Assembly (NCBI GenBank): GCA_947494195.1
Contig: CANLUC010000007.1
Location: 1-64,000 of the forward strand
DNA from: an uncultured Nesterenkonia sp.
GTDB taxonomy: Bacteria; Actinomycetota; Actinomycetes; Actinomycetales; Micrococcaceae
Length of the DNA stretch: 64,000 nucleotides
Reading direction: 5' to 3'
A program made the translations under genes and the position numbers. Positions 52,061-61,868 of this stretch are shown here, one piece after another; within the stretch, counting starts at the first letter, position 1, and each line of letters opens with the position of its first letter. Below the pieces are notes generated by a model, which was given only the letters and a program-made list of their open reading frames with translations, did no database searches and had not been told where the DNA came from.

Positions 52061-54886
52061 GTGCCCGAAGGCAAGAAACTCGTCATCGTCGAGTCCCCGG
52101 CGAAGTCTAAATCCATCGCCAAGTATCTTGGTGATGATTTCATCGTGGACGCCTCCGCCGGGCATATCCGTGACCTGCCACAGCCCTCGGAGCTGCCCAC
52201 CGATATGAAGAAGGGCCCCTTCGGGCGCTTCGCGGTGAACCCCGACGGCGGCTTCGAGCCGTACTACGTCATCTCGGACTCCAAGAAGAAGAAGGTCACC
52301 GAGCTCAAGCGCGCACTGAAGGAAGCCTCCGAGCTCTACCTCGCGACGGACGCCGACCGCGAGGGCGAAGCCATCGCCTGGCACCTGCTGCAGGTGCTCA
52401 AGCCCAAGGTCCCCGTCTACCGCATGACCTTCACGGAGATCACCAAGGAAGGCATCACCCGCGCCCTGGACAACGTGCGGCAGATCGACGAGGACCTCGT
52501 CGACGCGCAGGAGACGCGACGGATCCTGGATCGTCTCTACGGCTACGAGATATCCCCGGTGCTCTGGCGCAAGGTCAGCAGGGGTCTCTCGGCCGGTCGT
52601 GTGCAGTCGGTGGCCACCCGTCTGGTGGTGGAGCGCGAGCGTGAGCGGATGGCCTTCGTGCCTGCTGGCTACTGGGACCTCTCCGGGAGCTTCACTACTT
52701 CAGCTTCAGAAGAGTTCACCGCCAAGCTCAATGCGGTCGACGGCGCCCGTGTGGCCACCGGCTCTGACTTCAACGATCGCGGTGAGCTCAAGTCTTCGCG
52801 CTCGAAGACTGAGGTCAGCGTGCTGGACCAGCAGGCGGCAGAGACCCTCGCCGCCGGTCTGACGGATGCTCAGTTCACCGTGGACTCGGTGGAGGACAAG
52901 CCGTACTCCCGGAAGCCACAGACTCCCTTCATCACCTCGACTCTGCAGCAGGAGGCCTCCCGCCGTCTGCGGTTCTCCTCCCGGGCGACGATGCAGGTCG
53001 CTCAGCGGCTGTATGAGAACGGCTACATCACCTATATGCGTACCGATTCGGTGACGCTCTCGAATGAAGCCATCACGGCTGCTCGTCGGCAGATCACCGA
53101 GCTCTACGGGGCCGATCATGCGCCCTCGAGCCCGCGCTACTACTCGAAGAAGAACGAGACCGCGCAGGAGGCTCACGAGGCCATCCGCCCTTCCGGAGAC
53201 CATTTCCGCACTCCCGGCCAGGTGGCCAGCGAGCTGTCCAAGGACGAATTCAAGCTCTACGAGCTGATCTGGAAGCGCACGGTCGCCTCGCAGATGTCCG
53301 ACGCGAAGGGCTTCACCGCTTCGGTCCGGCTCAGCGCCCAGGTCTCCGGCGGTTCCATGGCCGGGACCACCGCCACCTTCGGCGCCTCCGGCACCGTCAT
53401 CACCTTCCCCGGGTTCCTCGCCGCCTATGAAGAGGTCCGCGAGAGCACCGGTGAGGACGAGGACGCCAAGTCGGCGAAGGCCGATAAGCGGCTCCCCAAG
53501 CTCGAGACCGGGGAGCGGCTGACCGGCCGCGAGGTCAACGCCAAAGGACATGAGACCACTCCGCCCGCCCGCTACACCGAAGCGACGATCGTGGCCGAGC
53601 TGGAGAAGCGCGAGATCGGGCGCCCCTCCACCTACGCTCCGACGATCTCCACGATCATGGACCGCGGCTATGTCACCAAGCGCGGCTCGGCGCTGATCCC
53701 CTCCTGGACCGCGTTCAGCGTGATCCGGCTTCTTGAGGAGCACTTCGGGAAGTACGTGGACTATGACTTCACGGCCCGGATGGAGGAGGACCTCGACCAG
53801 ATCGCGCGCGGCGAGATCGAGCGTGAAGCGTGGCTGCAGGGCTTCTACTTCGGTGCTGAGGACGGCGTGGACGGGCTCAAGCATGTGGTGGAGAACCTCG
53901 GAGAGATCGACGCCCGAGCCATCAACTCCATCGAGATCGCCCCTGGCGTGAACCTCAGGGTGGGTCGCTACGGGCCCTACCTGGAGCGTCCCAATCCCGA
54001 TGGTGTGGTCACTGCGGAGGGTGAGCTGGAGCCACAGCGGGCCAACCTTCCCCAGGACCTCGCCCCCGATGAGCTCACCGTGGAGAAGGCCGAGGAGCTC
54101 TTCGAGCAGGCCCAGTATTCCGGGCGGGTGCTCGGCCTGGATCCAGAGACCGGCCGCGAGGTCGTGGCCAAGGATGGTCGCTACGGGCCCTATGTCACGG
54201 AGGTCATCGAGGAGATGACAGAGGCGCAGCTTGAGGCGTATATGGAGTCGCTGCCCACCGAGTACTACAAGAACGGCAAGCCCAAGCCGAAGAAGAAGCC
54301 GGCCAAGGAGAAGCCCAGAACCGGGTCGCTGCTCAGCGACATGACCCTTGAGACGGTGGACCTCGAGCAGGCCCTTCGGCTGCTCTCGCTGCCCCGCGTG
54401 GTGGGCACCGACGAGGACGGCGAGGAGATCACCGCGCAGAACGGCCGGTTCGGGCCGTATCTGAAGAAGGGTTCGGACTCGCGCTCGCTCGAGACCGAGG
54501 AGCAGATGTTCACCATCACGCTGGAGGAGGCGAAGGCGATCTACGCCCAGCCCAAGCAGCGCGGTCGGCGTGCAGCGGTGCCGCCGCTGGCGGAGTTCGG
54601 CGCTGATCCAACCTCGGAGAAGCAGGTGGTGGTCAAGGACGGACGGTTCGGTCCCTACGTCACCGACGGCGAGACCAATGTGACGGTCCCGCGCAGCGTC
54701 TCTCTGGAGACGTTGACCAAGGAGCATGCCTATTCGCTGCTCGCGGAGAAGCGTGCCGCGGGCCCGAAGAAGCCCGGAGCCTCGAAGCCCGCGGCCAAGC
54801 GGTCCACCGCGAAGTCTCCGGCGAAGAAGAGCAGCGCTGCCAAGAAGTCTCCAGCCAAAAAGACGACGGCGAAGACCGGATCCTAA
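52061..54886 (+). CDS. topA: DNA topoisomerase I
   Basis: A 941-residue type IA topoisomerase that relaxes negative supercoils. The TOPRIM domain starts KLVIVESPAKSKSIAKYLG and includes TDADREGEAIAWH. The active-site Tyr is in YITYMRTDSVTLS (about residue 327). The C-terminus has four GR(Y/F)GPY repeats (near 634, 706, 800 and 862) and then a Lys/Ala/Ser tail (AKKSSAAKKSPAKK), as in mycobacterial TopA. No zinc fingers are seen. The start is GTG at 52061 after AAGGAGA. Confidence 0.96.
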   Translation: MPEGKKLVIVESPAKSKSIAKYLGDDFIVDASAGHIRDLPQPSELPTDMKKGPFGRFAVNPDGGFEPYYVISDSKKKKVTELKRALKEASELYLATDADREGEAIAWHLLQVLKPKVPVYRMTFTEITKEGITRALDNVRQIDEDLVDAQETRRILDRLYGYEISPVLWRKVSRGLSAGRVQSVATRLVVERERERMAFVPAGYWDLSGSFTTSASEEFTAKLNAVDGARVATGSDFNDRGELKSSRSKTEVSVLDQQAAETLAAGLTDAQFTVDSVEDKPYSRKPQTPFITSTLQQEASRRLRFSSRATMQVAQRLYENGYITYMRTDSVTLSNEAITAARRQITELYGADHAPSSPRYYSKKNETAQEAHEAIRPSGDHFRTPGQVASELSKDEFKLYELIWKRTVASQMSDAKGFTASVRLSAQVSGGSMAGTTATFGASGTVITFPGFLAAYEEVRESTGEDEDAKSAKADKRLPKLETGERLTGREVNAKGHETTPPARYTEATIVAELEKREIGRPSTYAPTISTIMDRGYVTKRGSALIPSWTAFSVIRLLEEHFGKYVDYDFTARMEEDLDQIARGEIEREAWLQGFYFGAEDGVDGLKHVVENLGEIDARAINSIEIAPGVNLRVGRYGPYLERPNPDGVVTAEGELEPQRANLPQDLAPDELTVEKAEELFEQAQYSGRVLGLDPETGREVVAKDGRYGPYVTEVIEEMTEAQLEAYMESLPTEYYKNGKPKPKKKPAKEKPRTGSLLSDMTLETVDLEQALRLLSLPRVVGTDEDGEEITAQNGRFGPYLKKGSDSRSLETEEQMFTITLEEAKAIYAQPKQRGRRAAVPPLAEFGADPTSEKQVVVKDGRFGPYVTDGETNVTVPRSVSLETLTKEHAYSLLAEKRAAGPKKPGASKPAAKRSTAKSPAKKSSAAKKSPAKKTTAKTGS

Positions 54887-54901
54887 CCAAGGAGTCACCT
54901 G

Positions 54902-55963
54902 ATGCGTCTGGGCGTGCTGGATATCGGTTCCAATACCGTGCACCTGCTCCTGGTGGATGCCCACCTGGGAGCGAAGCCTGAGGCTTTCGCCTCCCATAAG
55001 CGACCGCTCTCTCTGGTCAAGCACCTGGACGAAGAAGGGGCGATCACCGATCAGGGCCAGGAGGAGCTGATCGGCTTCATCGCCGAGGCTGCTCGGTTCG
55101 CCGCGCGACACCGAGCAGAGGATCTGCTCTCCTTCTGCACCTCGGCGCTGCGCGAGGCGGCCAACGGAGAGGCGGTCCTGCAGCGCGTGGTGAGCGAGAC
55201 AGGCGTCGAGCTGACCGAGCTCAGCGGTGCCCAGGAATCTGCCATGACCTTCTTCGCCGCGCGACGCTGGCGCGGCTGGAGCGCCGGAGACATCCTCAAC
55301 TTCGACATCGGCGGCGGATCCTTCGAGATCGCCTACGGGCGTGATGAGCTGCCCTCCACTGCGGTCTCGGTGCCCCTCGGTGCTGGTCGGCTCACCCGTG
55401 ACTGGCTCGGTGAAGACCCGCCCAGCAAGGATCAGACCAAGGCGCTGAAGAGCTACATCCGCGAAGAGCTCGAGGCGGCCCGCCGGGAGTTCCCCGTGCT
55501 CAGCGAGCACACCGAGGTGCTCGCCACCTCGAAGACCTTCCGCTCACTGGCCCGAATGACCGGTGCCGCACCCTCGGCGGCCGGGCCCTACGTGCCACGG
55601 TCGCTCACCCATTCAGAGCTGAAGCCGCTGTCCAAGCGGCTGGGCTCCATGACGGCCGAGGAGCGTGCAGAGCTTCCCGGCGTCTCCACGCTGCGCGCCC
55701 GGCAGGTCTTCGCGGGATCCCTCGTCGCCGAGCAGGCGATGAAGGTCTTCGGCATCGAGGAGCTGCAGATCTGCCCCTGGGCGCTGCGTGAAGGCCTGAT
55801 CCTGCGCCGGCTGGACTCTCTGGTCCGCGAGGGCGCCGTGCAGGTCCCCGCCGCACCCGGAGTCGGGCATGTGAATCTCGGCCGAGAGCTGCGCAAACCC
55901 TCGCGCGGCGACGTTCCCGGTGGCCGCCCGACGGCGGCCGCGGCGGTGGAACATGCCCACTGA
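54902..55963 (+). CDS. ppx: Ppx/GppA phosphatase family protein
   Basis: A 353-residue member of the exopolyphosphatase/pppGpp phosphatase family. The ASKHA-fold phosphate loops are LDIGSNTVHLLLVD (about 6-19) and FDIGGGSFEIAYG (about 138-150). E. coli Ppx has an extra domain that is missing here, as usual in actinobacteria. It is 15 bases after topA with AAGGAG at its start. It leads into the TIM-barrel gene and proC, the order in mycobacteria. Confidence 0.9.
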   Translation: MRLGVLDIGSNTVHLLLVDAHLGAKPEAFASHKRPLSLVKHLDEEGAITDQGQEELIGFIAEAARFAARHRAEDLLSFCTSALREAANGEAVLQRVVSETGVELTELSGAQESAMTFFAARRWRGWSAGDILNFDIGGGSFEIAYGRDELPSTAVSVPLGAGRLTRDWLGEDPPSKDQTKALKSYIREELEAARREFPVLSEHTEVLATSKTFRSLARMTGAAPSAAGPYVPRSLTHSELKPLSKRLGSMTAEERAELPGVSTLRARQVFAGSLVAEQAMKVFGIEELQICPWALREGLILRRLDSLVREGAVQVPAAPGVGHVNLGRELRKPSRGDVPGGRPTAAAAVEHAH

Positions 55964-56792
55964 GGACGTCCAGCCGCACCCGGCGCACGAGCTGCCACGC
56001 ATCCCGGTGGCGCTGTCCACCTCCTCGGTCTACCCGCTGGGGGTCGCCGAGGGCTTCTCCATCGCCGAGGACCTCGGCTATGACGGAGTCGAGGTCATGG
56101 TCACCCACCGCAGCGAATCCCAGCAGGTTTCCACGCTCAACGAGCTGTCCTGGCGCTTCGGCCTGCAGGTGATGGCCATCCATGCACCCACGCTGCTGCT
56201 CACCCAGCAGGTCTGGGGCTCCGCCTGGGACAAGCTCAAGCGCAGCGCCGCGCTGGCCCAGGAGGTCGGCTGCGGCGTCGTCGTCGCCCACCCGCCGTTC
56301 CGCTGGCAGGTCGGCTATGCGGAGGGCTTCGCCGAGGGGATCGCCGAGCTGGAGGCAGAGACCGGGGTGGTCTTCGCCGTGGAGAACATGTACCCCTGGC
56401 GCGCCGGCGGACGCGAAGCCACGATGTACCTGCCGCACTGGGACCCGGTGGATCAGCCATATCCGCACGTGACCTGGGACTTCTCGCATGCGGCCACCGC
56501 CGAGGCGGACTCCTACGAGGCGGTGTCCGCGCTCGGTCAGCGGCTGCGCCATGTGCACCTGACCGACGGCTGGTCCAACGGCTTCAAGGATGATCACCTC
56601 ATCCCCGGGCAGGGTGAACAGCGTGTGGCTGAAGCGATGCAGCTTCTGGCGAAGCCCGACTTCGCCGGAACCGGATTCACCGGTGTGGTCGCTGTTGAAG
56701 TCGCCACCCGCACCGCCCGCAATGTGGGAGATCGGGAGCGCTGGCTGGCCGAGTCCCTGGCCTTCGCCCGCAAGCACCTCGGACAGGAGTGA
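55953..56792 (+). CDS. TIM-barrel sugar phosphate isomerase/epimerase-like protein
   Basis: A 279-residue AP endonuclease 2-type TIM barrel. Conserved blocks are YDGVEVMVTHR, VVAHPPFRW, FAVENMYPW, TWDFSHA and HVHLTDGWSNG with the late metal-binding Glu in VAVEVAT. The function is unknown. The ATG at 55953 overlaps the ppx stop by 11 bases. The same gene sits between ppx and proC in Mycobacterium. Confidence 0.8.
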   Translation: MPTEDVQPHPAHELPRIPVALSTSSVYPLGVAEGFSIAEDLGYDGVEVMVTHRSESQQVSTLNELSWRFGLQVMAIHAPTLLLTQQVWGSAWDKLKRSAALAQEVGCGVVVAHPPFRWQVGYAEGFAEGIAELEAETGVVFAVENMYPWRAGGREATMYLPHWDPVDQPYPHVTWDFSHAATAEADSYEAVSALGQRLRHVHLTDGWSNGFKDDHLIPGQGEQRVAEAMQLLAKPDFAGTGFTGVVAVEVATRTARNVGDRERWLAESLAFARKHLGQE

Positions 56793-57697
56793 GCATGAGC
56801 AGCACCGCAGCAGTCCAGAAGAACACCGCTCCCACCAACGCCCCGCGCGTGGCCATGCTGGGGCTGGGTTCGATGAACGGCGCCATCCTGGCGGGCCTGC
56901 TGGCCTCCTCTGTGCAGCCCGAGGACGTGGTGGCCACCACGCGCAGCACCGCGACCGCTCAGGCCCGCGCCGAGGAGCACGGCGTCACCGTGCTGGCTGA
57001 GGCCGAGGACCCGCAGGCGAATCAGATCGCTGCCGGGCAGGCGGACATCATCTTCCTCGGGGTCAAGCCCCATGGGATCGTCGGCCTCGCCGAGTCCATC
57101 GCAGACTCGTTGAAGCCGGACGCCGTCGTCGTCTCGGTGGCTGCCGCGATCAGCGTGGAGATGCTGCAGGACGCCTTGCCGCATGGCCAGCCGGTCATCC
57201 GCTCCATGCCCAATACTCCGCTGTCGGTGGGGCTCGGGGTGGTGGGTCTGGTCCCGGGGGCCCATGCCAGCGAGGCGGACACGCGACGGGTCCAGGACCT
57301 GCTGGCAGCCTGCGGGGCCGTGCACGTGATCGAGGAGTCCCAGATCGACGCGCTCACCGGCATCTCCGGCTCTGGACCCGCCTACGCCTTCTACCTCGCC
57401 GAGCAGATGGCCGACGCCGGAGTCCGGCTCGGGCTCGATCCGGCGCTGGCCGCCGATCTTGCCGCGCAGACGCTCTACGGGGCGGGCAAGATGCTGGTCT
57501 CCGGCAGCGCCGACCGAGGCGAAGGTCCGGCAGACGCGGCAGCGCTGCGCAAAGCCGTCTGCTCACCCAACGGCACCACCGAACGCGCGATCAATGCCTT
57601 CGATGAGCACGGCTTCCCCGCGGCCGTGGCCGCCGCCGTGACCGCCAGCGCCACCCGCTCGGCAGAGATCACCGACGAGCTGCGGAACGCAGGCTGA
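56789..57697 (+). CDS. proC: pyrroline-5-carboxylate reductase
   Basis: A 302-residue final enzyme of proline synthesis. The Rossmann motif is VAMLGLGSMNGAIL (about 21-34). LGVKPHGI, IRSMPNTPLSVG and LTGISGSGPAYAF with PNGTTE late in the protein are diagnostic. The GTG at 56789 overlaps the upstream stop (GTGA); the ATG at 56795 is also possible. Confidence 0.94.
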   Translation: MSMSSTAAVQKNTAPTNAPRVAMLGLGSMNGAILAGLLASSVQPEDVVATTRSTATAQARAEEHGVTVLAEAEDPQANQIAAGQADIIFLGVKPHGIVGLAESIADSLKPDAVVVSVAAAISVEMLQDALPHGQPVIRSMPNTPLSVGLGVVGLVPGAHASEADTRRVQDLLAACGAVHVIEESQIDALTGISGSGPAYAFYLAEQMADAGVRLGLDPALAADLAAQTLYGAGKMLVSGSADRGEGPADAAALRKAVCSPNGTTERAINAFDEHGFPAAVAAAVTASATRSAEITDELRNAG

Positions 57698-57769
57698 GCA
57701 GCCGGCCCAGCGGCTCCAAGGTTCAAGTCTTGATGGTGTGCGGCGCGGCGTGAACAGAGGAATACAGTA

Positions 57770-59185
57770 GTGGCCATGGCGAGGGACACGCGCGCGGAGC
57801 GCAGCAGCGGATATGAGGGTGTCCTCAGGGCCCGACTGAGGCAGGGGCTCAGGCGTCTCACCGGCACATCGCCGGCACGTGCCGCCATGTTGATCTTCGC
57901 GGTCACCATCGCCGTGTTCGCCTCCCTGCTGATGATGCCCTGGGCCACCGTCGCGGGACGCTCCCCGGAATTCCACGACGCGCTCTTCGTCGCGACCTCT
58001 GCGGTGACCGTCACCGGTCTGACTCCCGTGAACACAGCCGATCACTGGTCCTTCGCCGGAGAGCTGGTCATCCTGGTCGGCATCCAGGTGGGTGGACTGG
58101 GGATCATCACCATCGCGGCGCTGCTGGCCATCTCCGTGACGCGCAACCTCGGGCTGCGCACGCGCCTCGTCGCCCAGGAAGGCGGCATCTCCACCGGAGC
58201 CATGGGGGAGACCGGTCAGGTCATCCGCACCGTCGTGATCTGCTCCGCCGTGGTGGAGGCCGCCCTGGCGCTGGTGCTGATCCCGCGGTTCATCCATATC
58301 GAGGACGATGTGGCCAGCGGCCTCTGGCACGGTCTGTTCTATGCGATCTCCTCCTTCAACAACGCCGGATTCGTGGTGCACTCGGGAGGCCTCGACGGGT
58401 TCGGTGCAGATCCCGTGGTGGTCTGGACCATCATGGTGGGCGTCTTCCTGGGCAGTCTCGGCTTCCCAGTGCTGTTCATGCTCTGGACCAACCGCTGGCA
58501 CGTCCGCCGCTGGAGCCTGCACACCAAGCTGACCCTGCAGGTGACGCTGCTGCTGATGGTCGTCGGGGCGTTGCTCTACGGGATCATGGAATGGTCCAAC
58601 ACCAACACCATCGGTGAGATGAGCGTCTGGGAGAAGGTGCAGAACTCGCTCTTCGCCTCGGTGAACATGCGCTCCGGAGGATTCTCCGTGGTGGAGTCCA
58701 ATATGGAGAACTCGGAGACCATGCTGATCTCCGACGCGCTGATGTTCGCCGGCGGCGGCTCAGCCTCCACCGCCGGCGGCATCAAGGTCACCACCATCGC
58801 TGTCATCTGGCTCGCGTTCCTGGCGGAGGCGCGCGGCGACGCCGAGTCCACCGCCCACGGACGCACCATCCCCCCTTCGGCCGTCCGGGTCGCGGTCTCG
58901 GTGGTGGCCATGGGTGCGACGCTGGTGCTGATCTCCACCGTCTGGCTCATGTACATCACCGGGCTCGACATGGGGCGTCCGCTCTACGAGTCGATCTCCG
59001 CCTTCGCGACGGTCGGGCTCACCGCCGGCCTCACCGCGGACCTGCCCCCGGAGGGGCTCTATGTGCTCGCAGCACTGATGTTCGCCGGCCGCGTCGGGAT
59101 CATCACCTTCGCCGCCTCGCTGACCGTGCGCCAGCGCACCCGGGTCCGCTACCGCTACCCGGAGGGACGTCCGATGATCGGCTGA
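57770..59185 (+). CDS. TrkH/KtrB-family potassium channel subunit
   Basis: A 471-residue membrane protein with four pore repeats. Selectivity-filter-like turns such as TVTGLTPV, FNNAGF, NMRSGGFS and ATVGLTAG are visible. It imports potassium and works with the TrkA/KtrA ring encoded next (97 bases away). The start may be GTG at 57770 or ATG at 57776. Confidence 0.93.
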   Translation: MAMARDTRAERSSGYEGVLRARLRQGLRRLTGTSPARAAMLIFAVTIAVFASLLMMPWATVAGRSPEFHDALFVATSAVTVTGLTPVNTADHWSFAGELVILVGIQVGGLGIITIAALLAISVTRNLGLRTRLVAQEGGISTGAMGETGQVIRTVVICSAVVEAALALVLIPRFIHIEDDVASGLWHGLFYAISSFNNAGFVVHSGGLDGFGADPVVVWTIMVGVFLGSLGFPVLFMLWTNRWHVRRWSLHTKLTLQVTLLLMVVGALLYGIMEWSNTNTIGEMSVWEKVQNSLFASVNMRSGGFSVVESNMENSETMLISDALMFAGGGSASTAGGIKVTTIAVIWLAFLAEARGDAESTAHGRTIPPSAVRVAVSVVAMGATLVLISTVWLMYITGLDMGRPLYESISAFATVGLTAGLTADLPPEGLYVLAALMFAGRVGIITFAASLTVRQRTRVRYRYPEGRPMIG

Positions 59186-59282
59186 GTGTGCTGGAGAGCA
59201 CCCTGCAGGGGTTTACCCTGGAGTCAGCACTTTCAGGCTCAGCCCAGCGGCTGAGTACGCATTTCGCGAAAAGGACGCACCA

Positions 59283-59954
59283 GTGGGCAAGCAGAATCCG
59301 CAGAGCAACAAGCCGGTCCTCGTCGTGGGACTCGGCCGTTTCGGCATCGCGCTCAGCGAGCAGCTCGTGACGCAGAACAAAGAGGTCCTGGCCGTGGAGC
59401 GCGATCGCGGCCTGGTGCAGAAGTATGCCGACCTGCTCACCCACGTGGTCGAGGCAGACGCCACCGACATCGAGGCTCTGCGCCAGGTCGGCGCGCAGGA
59501 GTTCGACGCCGCTGTGGTCGGGGTCGGCACCTCGATCGAGTCCTCGGTGCTCATCGCCGCGAACCTGGTGGACCTGGGCGTCAGCCAGGTCTGGGCCAAG
59601 GCCATCAACCCCACGCACGGCAAGATCCTGACCAGGATCGGCTGCCACCACGTGATCTACCCCGAGCACGACGCCGGCGTGCGTGCCGCCCACCTGGTCT
59701 CGGGACAGATGCTGGACTTCATCAAGTTCGACGACGACTTCGCGATCGTGAAGATGCGTCCACCGCGCGAGCTGCATGGCAAGACGATCGACCAGTGCCA
59801 GCCGCGCAGCCGGCACCGGGTCAACGTCGTGGGCGTGAAGTCTCCCGGCAAGGACTTCGTGTATGCCCAGCCCGACACCCTCGTCTCAGCTGGAGACACC
59901 ATCATCGTTTCGGGAGACGTCTCCCAGCTGGAGTACTTCGCCGACCACGCCTGA
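59283..59954 (+). CDS. TrkA/KtrA potassium uptake regulatory subunit
   Basis: A 223-residue cytoplasmic RCK protein. The NAD/ATP-binding domain begins PVLVVGLGRFGIALSEQLV, with EADATDIEALR. A C-terminal TrkA_C domain (about 130-220) follows. It gates the upstream channel in response to nucleotides. Starts with GTG at 59283. It is followed by the AcuC-like gene 10 bases later. Confidence 0.92.
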   Translation: MGKQNPQSNKPVLVVGLGRFGIALSEQLVTQNKEVLAVERDRGLVQKYADLLTHVVEADATDIEALRQVGAQEFDAAVVGVGTSIESSVLIAANLVDLGVSQVWAKAINPTHGKILTRIGCHHVIYPEHDAGVRAAHLVSGQMLDFIKFDDDFAIVKMRPPRELHGKTIDQCQPRSRHRVNVVGVKSPGKDFVYAQPDTLVSAGDTIIVSGDVSQLEYFADHA

Positions 59955-59964
59955 GGAGGACCCC

Positions 59965-61149
59965 GTGGCCGAACTTCCTACTGTCCTCGTCTGGGACGAC
60001 GCCCTGCTCGAGTATCGCTTCAACTCCAGCCACCCCATGGACCCGGTCCGCCTGGAGCTCACGGCCAAGCTCTGCGAAGAGTTCGAGCTCTTCAGCGCCG
60101 CGCACATGCGGCTTCTGAAGACCCAGGTCGCCTCCGATGAAGTGCTGGGGACCGTCCACACCCCCGAGTACATCGCCGCCGTGAAGGCAGCCGCCGAGCA
60201 CGGCAGCGCCGCGGCGGAGCACGGCCTGGGCACCGAGGACACTCCGGTGTTCAGCGAGATCCATTTCGGCGCCGCGCGGATCGCCGATGGGACCTATCAG
60301 TGTGCCCAGGCGCTGCTCGCGGGCACGGCAGTGCGCGCGGTGAACTTCGCCGGCGGAATGCACCATGCCGGGCGTTCCCGCGCCGGAGGCTTCTGCGTGT
60401 ACAACGATTCCGCCATCGCCATCCAGCATCTGCTCGACCAGGGAATCAGCCGGGTGATCTACATCGACGTCGACGCCCACCACGGAGATGGAACGCAGTC
60501 GATCTTCTACGACGACCCGCGGGTGATGACCATCTCCATCCACCAGACCGGCGTCGCGCTGTACCCCGGCACAGGATTCCCCAATGAGACGGGCGGGCCG
60601 GGCGCCGAGGGTTCGGCCGTGAACATCGCACTCCCCGAAGGCACCGGCGATGCCGGCTGGCTGCGGGCCTTCCACGCGGTGATTCCGCAGCTGGTCGCCG
60701 CCTTCGAGCCCGAGGTGATCCTCTCCCAGCACGGCTGCGATTCGCACCGTGAGGATCCGCTCAGCGACCTCCAGCTGAGCGTGGACGCGCACCGCCAGAC
60801 CGCGCTGGACATCGCCCACCTGGCAGACGAACACTGCGAGGGGCGGTGGATCGCGACCGGCGGAGGGGGGTACGCCGTGCACACCGTGGTGCCGCGCAGC
60901 TGGACCCACCTGAGTGCCGTCGCGCTGGGCACGCCCATCGGCCTGAGCACCCCTGTGCCGCAGCGCTGGCGAGACTATGTGCGTGAGAAGCACCAGGTCG
61001 AGACGCCCGAGACCATGGGCGACGACGCCCAGCTGTGGTGGCGCTCCTGGGAACTTGGTTACGACCCGTCTGACGCCGTGGATCGTGCGGTGATGCAGAC
61101 CCGCAAGGAGATCTTCCCCCTCTACGGGCTGGACCCCTGGTTCGACTGA
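59965..61149 (+). CDS. AcuC/histone-deacetylase-like protein
   Basis: A 394-residue zinc-dependent deacetylase-family protein. HHAGRSRAGGFCVYND, DVDAHHGDGTQ, LSQHGCDSHREDPLS and TGGGGY show the metal ligands and catalytic His pair. AcuC deacetylates acetyl-CoA synthetase in B. subtilis; a link to the acs gene in this window is possible but not shown. GTG at 59965 follows GAGGAGGA. Confidence 0.87.
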   Translation: MAELPTVLVWDDALLEYRFNSSHPMDPVRLELTAKLCEEFELFSAAHMRLLKTQVASDEVLGTVHTPEYIAAVKAAAEHGSAAAEHGLGTEDTPVFSEIHFGAARIADGTYQCAQALLAGTAVRAVNFAGGMHHAGRSRAGGFCVYNDSAIAIQHLLDQGISRVIYIDVDAHHGDGTQSIFYDDPRVMTISIHQTGVALYPGTGFPNETGGPGAEGSAVNIALPEGTGDAGWLRAFHAVIPQLVAAFEPEVILSQHGCDSHREDPLSDLQLSVDAHRQTALDIAHLADEHCEGRWIATGGGGYAVHTVVPRSWTHLSAVALGTPIGLSTPVPQRWRDYVREKHQVETPETMGDDAQLWWRSWELGYDPSDAVDRAVMQTRKEIFPLYGLDPWFD

Positions 61150-61204
61150 TCCCCGCCCCGGTGGGGTGTCAGTCGACGATTCTGTGCCTGCACCACGTAG
61201 CCGC

Positions 61205-61210
61205 TACACT
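61205..61210 (+). promoter_or_regulatory. possible -10 element for bS22
   Basis: TACACT fits the actinobacterial -10 pattern TANNNT and is 51 bases upstream of the tiny gene. No good -35 sequence is seen at the right distance. Weak evidence. Confidence 0.3.
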
Positions 61211-61260
61211 GTTCCGAGACCTTTTTCTCGTTGTTTACCTACAGACAAGGACTGCACCCC

Positions 61261-61359
61261 ATGGGCTCAGTGATCAAGAAGCGCCGCAAGCGCATGGCGA
61301 AGAAGAAGCACCGCAAACGTCTGCGGAAGACTCGCCACCAGCGCCGCAACAAGAAATAG
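61261..61359 (+). CDS. small ribosomal subunit protein bS22 (AURKAIP1/COX24 domain), 32 aa
   Basis: A 32-residue, very basic peptide beginning MGSVIKKRRKRMAKKKHRKR and ending QRRNKK. It is nearly the same as the small protein found on mycobacterial 30S ribosomes (bS22) and related to the mitochondrial AURKAIP1/COX24 domain. AAGG lies about 10 bases before the ATG. It is too short for the ORF track. A 14-bp hairpin follows. Confidence 0.92.
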   Translation: MGSVIKKRRKRMAKKKHRKRLRKTRHQRRNKK

Positions 61360-61374
61360 TCTTCTTGGAAGCGT

Positions 61375-61414
61375 GAAGGAACCCCGGCAGCCATCAGGCG
61401 GCCGGGGTTCCTTC
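61375..61414. terminator. terminator after bS22
   Basis: A perfect 14-bp stem (GAAGGAACCCCGGC and GCCGGGGTTCCTTC) around a 12-base loop, 15 bases after the bS22 stop. It separates that gene from the glutaredoxin-like gene. Confidence 0.85.
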
Positions 61415-61488
61415 GTCTCTCATCAGAAGACAGTCACAGATCGCAGGAAACAGACTCAGGACACTGATCCTCAAAGCAGGGAGATGCC

Positions 61489-61749
61489 GTGCCAGCACAG
61501 GTTCAGGTTGAAGTTCTCACCAGGCAGGGATGCCATCTCTGCGAAGACGCTATGCGCACCGCGCGCGAGGTGTGCGCGGAGTTCGGGCTCGAGCCCGCTG
61601 AGCTCGACATCACCGAGGATCAGAGCCTGTTGGACGCCTATTCCGAGGAGATCCCGGTGCTGCGCGTCAACGGGGCCGTGAAGGACTTCTGGAAGATCGA
61701 TCCGCAGCGCCTGCGCCGACTGCTCAACGAGGCGACCAGCGCCGGCTGA
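61489..61749 (+). CDS. glutaredoxin-like protein (DUF836 type)
   Basis: An 86-residue thioredoxin-fold protein with the redox motif CHLC (LTRQGCHLCEDAM, residues 15-18) and the cis-Pro strand EEIPVLRVNG. It is likely a thiol-disulfide exchanger. GTG at 61489 has a GGGAG upstream. Confidence 0.85.
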   Translation: MPAQVQVEVLTRQGCHLCEDAMRTAREVCAEFGLEPAELDITEDQSLLDAYSEEIPVLRVNGAVKDFWKIDPQRLRRLLNEATSAG

Positions 61750-61777
61750 TTCGCGCTCCACCTGCAGACCGCATGAG

Positions 61778-61812
61778 AAGAGGGGCCCGGTCGCGATGAC
61801 CGGGCCCCTCTT
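61778..61812. terminator. bidirectional terminator
   Basis: A 15-bp perfect stem (AAGAGGGGCCCGGTC with its complement) and a 5-base loop, between the glutaredoxin-like gene and the convergent lipoprotein gene. Confidence 0.88.
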
Positions 61813-61868
61813 GTGCAGGAACTCCGTTGACCTGCTCCGGTCGGCCGCTGCCCGTGCCCCTTCCCGGC

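Noticed and set aside
52706-55510. 934-aa ORF on the minus strand.
   Set aside because: It is the antisense of topA and ppx, is rich in Leu/Gly/Arg/His as expected for a high-GC shadow frame, and shows no domain.
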